From Trichostrongylus colubriformis (taxonomy: Eukaryota; Nematoda; Chromadorea; Rhabditida; Trichostrongylidae): DNA of 64,000 nucleotides. The stretch covers positions 43,570,591 through 43,634,590 of the forward strand of contig OZ022258.1 in NCBI GenBank assembly GCA_963978905.1. Reading direction: 5' to 3'. Below, one piece after another: positions 56,614-64,000 of the stretch. The position numbers and the translations under genes are program-made. Every line of letters begins with the position of its first letter. Position 1 is the stretch's first letter. The notes under the pieces were generated by a model that worked only from the letters and a program-made list of their open reading frames with translations, did no database searches and was not told the DNA's origin.

Positions 56614-57506
56614 GTGTTAGTCTTACTCGAAAGACTTTCTAGGAGGCAATGACGTCATCGCGCCTTTTTACAGCAACGGTGCCTATTTCCTTTAAGGTAT
56701 TAGGCTGAAAAAGGGTTTGGACGGTTTATCTTTCGAAGATCATAACTCAGCCCAGACTGCACTTTTTTCACAAAATGAGCACCACTCGCTTCTTCACACT
56801 TTAGGCAACATAATGCATGTCTGCATATGTCATTTTCATAAAGGGGTGACGATTTATATCGCTCGAAATCAAAAAATTCGACTCCAACTCACCATTCTTC
56901 CTGGGCACACTGCTATTGAAGGAGCTGTCCAGATTTGTGGGAAAGTGGGGCTTAGGGAAAGTCTATGCCTTTAAAAATCCTCCTTGGATATGGACACTCA
57001 TCGCTTCTGCGTTTTTAGTCAAAGCGGATTGATCAGTTGACATCTTGAGCAACTCATTTTCATTTCTGCGCTTCTCAAATTAGAGACAGAGTGTTCCCTC
57101 CAATGCTACACCCCCTCCCCTAGCATTATTCACATTTGTGGTTGCCTCCGCTGGGACTCGACTAAGCAAGAACTCGTGAAGTAAAGTCATCCGAAAAGTG
57201 TCATTTTCGCAGTACTTTAAAATTTCCCCAGTAATTCGAAAACCTTGTGACATTTCAAGGAAAACATATATTCAGAGAAAAAACCTATTGTCTCTTTAAA
57301 GTGCATGTAAGTTCGCCTTTGAAATTTGAATTTGTCTTGTGAACGCGCAAAACCGGTCTGAACTTCCTCACAACCTAATATAACGGCCCTTTCATAACGA
57401 TTTTATCCAAACAACATTGAGGACAGTTTAATGGCCTGTAAAGATTAGACTTCTTGCATCTCTGATGGGAACACAAAAACAAAACTTTTTTGGGTTCCTC
57501 ATAAGT
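56614..57506. other. Unassigned stretch
   Basis: The plus frame 56717-56974 is open but overlaps other frames and ends in CTATGCCTTTAA, a possible lone TTAA-MITE end. No partner end was found. No gene is supported. Confidence 0.3.
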
Positions 57507-57864
57507 TTAATCGCTACGGCGTCGTATTTCTTTTCTTTGCCATTTCTTGACAATGTCTAGCACTTTGTCACTTTTGGGGGTAAAGTAGTCGTTCACATCG
57601 ATTTTGTGGAAGGACTTGAGGTCTTTGGAAGAGCGGAGGTCAAAAAAGAAATCTTCATAAAAAAATACTACAGAAGATACAAATTTTAGCAAAAAGAAGA
57701 TGTTGCCAGGGTATCCTGTTCGAAACGCAGAGGCAGCGCTCATCTGTGTTTGCAAGGAAAGCTGACTCGCATTTGCCTTCAATTTCTCTCATTTGAGTGG
57801 GCTTTTCCAGGGAAACAAATCTTACTGTTTCGGTGCTCGCAGAAGGTGTTAGATGTGATTCCAA
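57507..57864 (-). pseudogene. Coding-like minus segment with a frame break
   Basis: An upstream frame starts at 57864 (MESHLTPSASTETVRFVSL) and continues with REIEGKCESAFLANTDERCL. The downstream part (about 57665-57507), in another frame, reads SKDLKSFHKIDVNDYFTPKS and VLDIVKKWQRKEIRRRSD before TAA. Both look protein-like. Either a small intron ending in TCTGTAG (near 57670) or a frameshift joins them. The protein is not recognised. Confidence 0.3.
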
Positions 57865-58196
57865 AAAGCGATGCCGTTCATAACAATCATTTCGGAGGTA
57901 AGGATTGGGGAGAATGATGAACCATAGATACTCTGTAGCGCATTAAGGTACCCATCCCAACCTTGTAAATCAGAAATTGAGCAGATTTTTTGAAACAGCC
58001 AAGAACGCTGCACCGCAGCGGGAACGCATTGGATATTTTAAAGTCTTTCATGGTACTGAAAACGGTTCTATTACTACTATGTTTTCGTAAAAGTGCTGCG
58101 CTTGCTATGTATGTGATGAGCTGGTTGCCCTTTACTGATAATTAAAGTGTCCTAGTGCAGATGTTCTTTGTGACCTGAAGGCAGTGGTAGGGATAG

Positions 58197-58388
58197 ATTG
58201 GGGCGAATGTGAAAAAATGATTAAATTCGTAAATCGACGTGCTTGGTAGTATGAAAATGAAGAAAAACGTAATGAAGCGGTGAAAAAGTAGTTTGGGTTG
58301 AATGTGGAACGATGATTAAATCCGCAATTCGACGTGCTTGGTAGTATGAAAATGAAGAGGAACGGAATGAAGGGGTGGAAAACCTAAG
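58197..58388 (+). repeat. Tandem duplication of a 95-base unit
   Basis: Two units (about 58197-58291 and 58292-58388) share CGACGTGCTTGGTAGTATGA and GATGATTAAAT-like words. Looser relatives occur at 58811-58900 and 61462-61560, and in inverse at 62400-62540. In each, GAGAAAAAACG-type words are followed by a C-rich block. This suggests a dispersed family. Confidence 0.6.
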
Positions 58389-58439
58389 AAATAAGACACC
58401 CCCCCTCCCCCCCCCCCCACAATTGATCGAAACAGGACG

Positions 58440-61200
58440 GGTTACTGAAAAAGGGGATGGCCCCGTTGAGATAGGTGGCAGCTAATACGAAGGACTCTTC
58501 CCCTGAACTCAGAGGTGCTCCTTTCACCTAGAAGAGGGATACATATAATATAATATTCTCACAATTAACTCCCTAGCTTTCATTTGAATGACTCACGTTA
58601 GAGTTCTTTACGCCCTCATTACCTCCCAATTAGGAATTTGTTTAGAGCTCTCCATTCTGCATGTGTAACTCAACAGCACAATTTCCTCAGTTCAAGTACA
58701 GTTTTGTGCTCTCTTTTGGCACAAAGAACTTCAAATGAAAGTCGTCATTCATCGGGCCATGATTTGGTGTTTAAAGACACCAGAAGGGTGAATTCGGCAG
58801 ACTGTGGAATATGATAGTAGATGTGCTTAGTAATGTAGTAGTAGAGAAAGAACGACATGAAACCGCGAAAAAACCGAGAAATAGGGACCCGAAAATTCCC
58901 CTTCCCTCTCTCGTCCTCTGCTTCACTAGCCGGAGTGGACTGGAGACAGGCCAGAGTCTGAACCAGCCAGCCGCGATCGTTGTCCCGCCCCTGCACAGCG
59001 ACTCCTCCGGCCGCGTAACCGCATAACGGCATGCCGAGCTGCGGGGTCGTTATAAGACCCCAACCCGCGTTTTTTCAATGCGATTTTCGCCACATCCTCT
59101 CCTCTGAAGCAGAAGGTTCGTTTCCGGAGAACATGTACTCCCAGATCACAGTTTTCCCTTACCCCTACTGGTACCTTTAACTGGATACATATTTTGTAGA
59201 CAAAAACGACGAACAAAAATGACCGTGTCGTGTGATACACAGGAATATGTGAGGAGCTCAAAATGCTGTCCTATATTGAAATAGCCGGCTACAGAAGACA
59301 AAAAATCGTCCACAGAATAAAAGATGCCCGAAGAGCTTTTAGCGCTCTACAAAAGCTATGTCTGCTTTGTGATTAAAAAACAAACGGTTGATTTCCATGA
59401 TAGTGAAGTGGAAAGTATAGACGATAAAGTTCGACAACCGATAATTAATCAATGCGCTATATTGCACTAAGGAAAGGTTTAGCGTTTATGTAGTTTGCAC
59501 TTACCCTCGTTCTCTTCTTAACATTTCCCCACTTTTGTTTGTCTGATAAGATGTGCTGTTTATTTGACAAATCCGGTTTTTATTCGAGGATTCGGTGGTT
59601 TCTGATAACATTTGGAAACTAGACTCGAAAAGAGGAACCTGTCCACTGAACAGTGATTAAACGGTAAGAAGGTACCGTGAGATCGGTATTACTGAATGAA
59701 TTTTCCATTAGTTTCCGTATGGAGCGGAAAGACTCTCTCAGAGAGTTCATACAGCAATGTAAAATAATGAATTTATTGTGATTTATGTGAACCCGATGCT
59801 CTGGGTAAAAACAATTTGGAAAGAAAATGGCGCATCTTTTCGAAAAATTAAATCATGGAAGTTTAGAAAATGTCAAGGCTGAGCACGGAACTTGTACATA
59901 ACTCATCTAAATTAGCAGATTGTCTTTCAAGAGGCCACAACAGATAAATCAAATTCTGTTATTACATGGGCGGTGCTATGGGTTCTTCGATCGCTTGTTC
60001 GCCTTGTTTGGAGTCTCTCTGCTTTGTTCCATTCTCACCCTTAGTAAAAAATGATACTATTTTTTGAACCTCATGTTGATACACAAGAAGCAGAACTCTC
60101 CACTTTCCGCATCGAAAACTAAGAAAACTGACCCTCTCGCCAACATGCTGAATCGGACGGGTGGATCAATACACCAATGATCAATTTTTATTTGTGTTTA
60201 TTTATTACTAATGATCAGTTTTTTATTCGTGTTCATTGATTACTTTGAACTTTTTTAGTTAGTTTACCGCACAATTGCGTTTCAGCGGACCCCACAACGG
60301 CGCGGGACTGACGCTAGGGAGAAGAAGAAGAATTGAGCTTTTTAGTTCATTAAGGCTATTTCGTAAAACCTCGAGTGTGAGCGGAAAGTCAGGTGCCAAA
60401 AGTGTGGAGTTTGCCTTTTACATAAGTACTGCATTTCTAAGCCTAAGAAAATAGCAGGATTTAATAAACGAATAGTCCATTTTGTAGTAGAAAAACGCTA
60501 TCAGAATCGTTATAAAGGCAAAAGTATATTGTGAAGCAAAGAGAGGAAGAGAAAGAAACTTATGCACAACTCAGTACTGGTTTCAGCACTTCCCATTAAA
60601 GCCCGAAAGCCGAACTGTGCAAGAACCGTTCACACAGTGGTAGACAAACGAGTGGCATTCTGATTCAATCGAAACACGAGCATGGGAAGGTAATGGGCAG
60701 AACGAGAATGACGAAAAACATTAGAATCATTTTAAATGCATTGCACAATAGCACTGAACCGAACCATGTGCGAGAAGAAGCCGTCACAGCAATGATGACG
60801 ACCTTGAGCTGTGAGTTTGTATGATGTGACGAGATGAATCGAGCGAGATGGCGACGTCATTGCCAGTGACACGGACGGGCAGTGGGGTTGACGGTGTAAA
60901 ATTCGTCTCAGACGACGAAAAACCGCATCGCCATGTTTGGGCATAGCAATTACAAGGTACGGCATACAGCAGTCAAGGCGTCGTTTGTTGACCCGAGAAC
61001 CTGTTTTTATAAGGGCAATCGTGTATGCACACAAACATCATGGGGGAAAACATGCTGAAATTCCTGAACTGTCAGAAGGCTGTGTCCAAAGGGTGACATG
61101 TACCGGTACAGTTTTTGTCCAGCGCGCAAGTTCTGTTGTGACCATCACGTCTCACCGATGTGTCATATACAAATTACGTTTGCTTGGCTTTCATACCAAG
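58440..61200. other. Unassigned stretch
   Basis: Overlapping open frames at 58745-59261 (minus) and 60732-61206 (both strands) are GC-richer than the surroundings, but none has convincing structure. The minus frame 61034-60732 follows an acceptor-like TATAAAAACAG and is open to a stop, though its Cys/His/Arg-rich content matches nothing I know. Confidence 0.3.
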
Positions 61201-61229
61201 GATTAGGTCCCATACCAAATGCCCCATGA

Positions 61230-62560
61230 GCCACATTTCGGGATAATCAGATAGATCTACTTAACTTCTTGTAACAGTAGATCTTTGGGTAACTAATCAG
61301 GCTGCACCTTTTTCACGTCGCAACGGTGCGCTGTCACTGCGCTTCACCAGCTCGAATCCAATCCGGTGGTACCCACTTGAGCTCCCGCATTGGTCAACTG
61401 AGCAAAATCGGTGGCGTCGGAGCGGAGTGGGTTCGAGCATTGGGTAAAATTCGGACGAAAAGTAAAAGAAGAAGTAACTATGGACGTAGAGGTTCTTAGT
61501 AATACGATGGTGAAGAAAAAACGGAAGGAAATAGCCAAGGACCCAAAATAGGACCCCCTTTTCACCGTTGATTCTTGACGAGGAATACCTTTCCGTCAAG
61601 TGACAGGTAGTCCTAGCAAGATTTCCACTGACATGTTGCCAAGCAAACACAAGGGAATGTTTGGAAATACGACAGCATCTGTTATCTGGAGTGAGCTTCA
61701 AGTAAAACTGCGAAAGCGCGCGGCAATACCTTCGATCCTGCCGCATATCCTTGGCAGCTCTTATCGTAGCCAACCAACAACCACGTTGTCTGGAGGCGGG
61801 AGCTGTCATTCCGAGGCGTCAACCGTTATCCGTAGCGCCGTTTCGACAGCTCGAAGTCGCGCTTTAGATAGCCTTGTTGGACCTATGGTTTCCATGTAAA
61901 TGGCTTCTTTCGAGGATTTCCACATTACCCCTAAAGCTGTCTTTAAAGGACGCAACGGGTTCTTCAAAGATCTGAACACCAATTCTTAAACGAAAGTTGG
62001 GATTAGGATTAGGAATAGGATTTACTATCGGTTTAAAGACAGTGTTCGGGATAATGTGGGTGACAGGGAATCCCATAAGGAGGCATTGAGTGAAAAAGTA
62101 CGGGTCTGGAAGGCCTATGCATGGCGAAATCCCCCGCGGAAGGCGCCCCCTTGAGCTGTGGCGGAGGCGGCCTCGTCAGGACAAGCCGCCTTGGACAAGG
62201 ACAGCCCGCCTCCAGGCGACGTGATTAGGGGTTGGTCACGGTGCGGTTGGTCAAGGAGATCGGCAGGATTGAATGTATCGAGCGCGCTTTCTCACTTTTA
62301 GCTTGAAACTGACCACATGAAAATAGATGTTGTCGCATTTCCGAACATCCCTTCATGCTTACGTCTTGGTAATGCCAGTGGAAAACCTATGCGGACTACC
62401 CGCGTCTTGACGGAAAGGTCGTCCGCGCCCAGAACCAATGGTGGGAAGGGGTTCTATTTCTTGGGTTTTTGGCCACTTCCATTCGTTTTTTCTCCACTTT
62501 CCTGTTACTAGGCATCTTGGCTTTCATATTCACTACTTCTTATACTTTTCGTCCGAATTT
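61230..62560. repeat. Mosaic of dispersed repeats
   Basis: The stretch 61230-61450 contains words of the 36831 TTAA MITE (CAGTAGATC, CAGGCTGCACCTTTTTC, GGTGGCGTCGGAG), and 61448-61610 is a relative of the 58811 block. 61990-62215 repeats 51190-51415. 62380-62540 is an inverted relative of 61462-61610, so the two form a loose foldback about 800 bases apart. A degenerate GGATTAGGATTAGGAATAGG run lies at 61991-62012. Confidence 0.5.
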
Positions 62561-64000
62561 TCCCGAAAGCTGCCTTTAAAACAAGCAAGACAAAACAAAA
62601 CAAACTGTTTACAAAGTGACCGATAAAAACAGAAACTGAAACAGAAACAGATAAGCGGCTTAGTAGAGCATAAAATGACTGGCGGTGGGTGGGGAACGGG
62701 TGAGGTTGAGTGGAGGCGAAAGGTGGTGAAGAGCAGTGGGCCGCCAACACTGCTAGTCGCAAGATCTGTGGTGCGCCTCCGGATACCATCTTAGTAGGTC
62801 CGTCAACACCACCAACGTCCACTCAAATCCATATAGGGCGTTTCTGGGGGTCACACACTGCTCAAGTGAAGCAGTTAAAATAACTAATAGTTACAAAAGC
62901 AGTCACAACAAGGGTTAGCAAACAAAACAAAAGGTTATGGTATTACTCAAGGACAGATACACCCCCTAAGTAAATAAATAATATACATACAATAAAAGCT
63001 CAATTAAGTGTAACTGCCCTTGGCATTAGATTTGGTAGCCCAATCTAGAACCAGCCTTTACCTTTTAAAATATTTCTAGCTTTGCCTTTAAAGATTCTGA
63101 AGACATTGAGTTAACTACGTTGGCTGGTAGACGGGATCATCGGTGATTCGAGGTTTTTGAGGCAATGCCTTGTAGCCCATTGTTAGCTGATGATAACCTA
63201 CCCAACGTAATCCCAAAAAAGGTACCTATGCTCAAACTTCTTTCAGTTGTGGAAAATGGTCCCGATATCGAACGAACACTCATTCAGGTATCGGCGCCAC
63301 TTTGCACTGTAACTTTTTTCCTCAACTTCTTGTGACTTCTAATTAGCGGCGCAAACGGGTGCCAGTATTGCTTTGGGGAAGGAGTACACCAGTCTGCTTA
63401 GCATCCGGCGCTACTTCTGCCTAGGTTTAGGAGGGAAGGAAGACCTCGTACATTGAAGCTTAGACAAGAGCATTGGTGTTATAGTGAAACGCCACACACA
63501 CTTTTGCGCTTTTCAAGATACCATCCTGCAATCATCTGATTTTAAATCATATGAACACTTAGGCGAATATTTTTTATCCAAGCTTCGGTTATGGAAAAAA
63601 GGTTCCCCCCCCCAACTCAGGCTCATGCAAGAGACATGGACAATAATGGGGTCAACCGCCGAGTACATGAAATCTTCTCCCTCTTCCCTTACATCGGCAC
63701 CGAAGTTTTCACTTGCTTCTACGCATTTATCGTTGCGTCCTTTAAATAGGGTCACTTGGGAGACAATGAGTTTGAATCATATAGATTCATAAGCCCTACT
63801 TATTGAAATCATATGTAACTCACCAGGGTCAAGAAATAAAAAGTAAAATCAAATATTAAATTAGGAAATTTTTCATTATTATTAAGGAACCTGATAAATA
63901 TTTCAATTCTAGTAGTGAATTCATAGGCTTCTCAAATCCGTCTTGTTCTAGCTGAATGCGTGAATTATTATACTTTTAAAACCGGGCGAAATTTCAGACG
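62561..64000. other. Unassigned terminal stretch
   Basis: A short AAACAGAAAC-type repeat lies at 62625-62650 and a lone GCCTTTAAA near 63088. Open frames on both strands at 63484-63792 overlap each other. No gene or RNA is supported. Confidence 0.3.

Noticed and set aside
61990..62015. Telomere-like GGATTAGGATTAGG run
   Set aside because: The nematode telomere unit is TTAGGC; this run is short, degenerate and internal.
1..64000. tRNA, rRNA, spliced-leader RNA or CRISPR-like arrays
   Set aside because: No B-box-like GGTTCGANNCC with a fitting cloverleaf, no SL1-type sequence and no regularly spaced repeats were found by eye on either strand.

Overview
The window looks like nuclear DNA of a nematode, probably a rhabditid or strongylid (hookworm-like) species. 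The evidence is a pair of multi-exon serpentine chemoreceptor genes with TTTCAG-type acceptors, acceptors just upstream of start codons that suit spliced-leader trans-splicing, introns as short as 60-90 bases, and many mariner, CR1-like, BEL/Pao-like and Penelope-like remnants plus TTAA-flanked palindromic MITEs. The species call is inference. Nothing resembles bacterial gene organisation, and no rRNA, tRNA or CRISPR was seen.

Main structure: a diverged direct segmental duplication. Copy A (about 1150-10321) and copy B (about 17934-34250) each carry one seven-transmembrane chemoreceptor-like gene. The A gene (2845-9310) and the B gene (20368-31669) have seven exons with identical phases and open frames of 322 and 321 codons. 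Copy B is much longer because it gained a mariner 5' of the gene, a Penelope-like element (itself hit by a TTAA MITE) in intron 1, a deleted mariner in intron 3 and a 2.4-kb foldback element in intron 5. Copy A gained a different TTAA MITE in intron 5. Because each copy shows the other's empty site, insertions can be ordered relative to the duplication. A further reading frame inside intron 5 is conserved in both copies and may be a missed exon.

Between the copies (10322-17523) lies a graveyard of retroelements: a BEL/Pao-like fragment with an env-like tail, a CR1-type LINE on the minus strand, a TTCA microsatellite and a second Penelope endonuclease fragment.

From 34 to 64 kb the sequence is poorer in genes. 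The best gene is on the minus strand at 41356-41861: three 3' exons of a single-pass membrane protein with a Cys-rich ectodomain and a PPPPY tail. Weaker exon candidates are at 35302, 40910, 43082, 47217, 50221, 52139 and 57507. The rest is dominated by non-autonomous DNA transposons: PIF/Harbinger-like, mariner-like, Tc1-like, TTAA palindromes, a 0.9-1.3-kb long-TIR family in two copies, and foldbacks. Coordinates of degraded elements are approximate, and no database search was possible.
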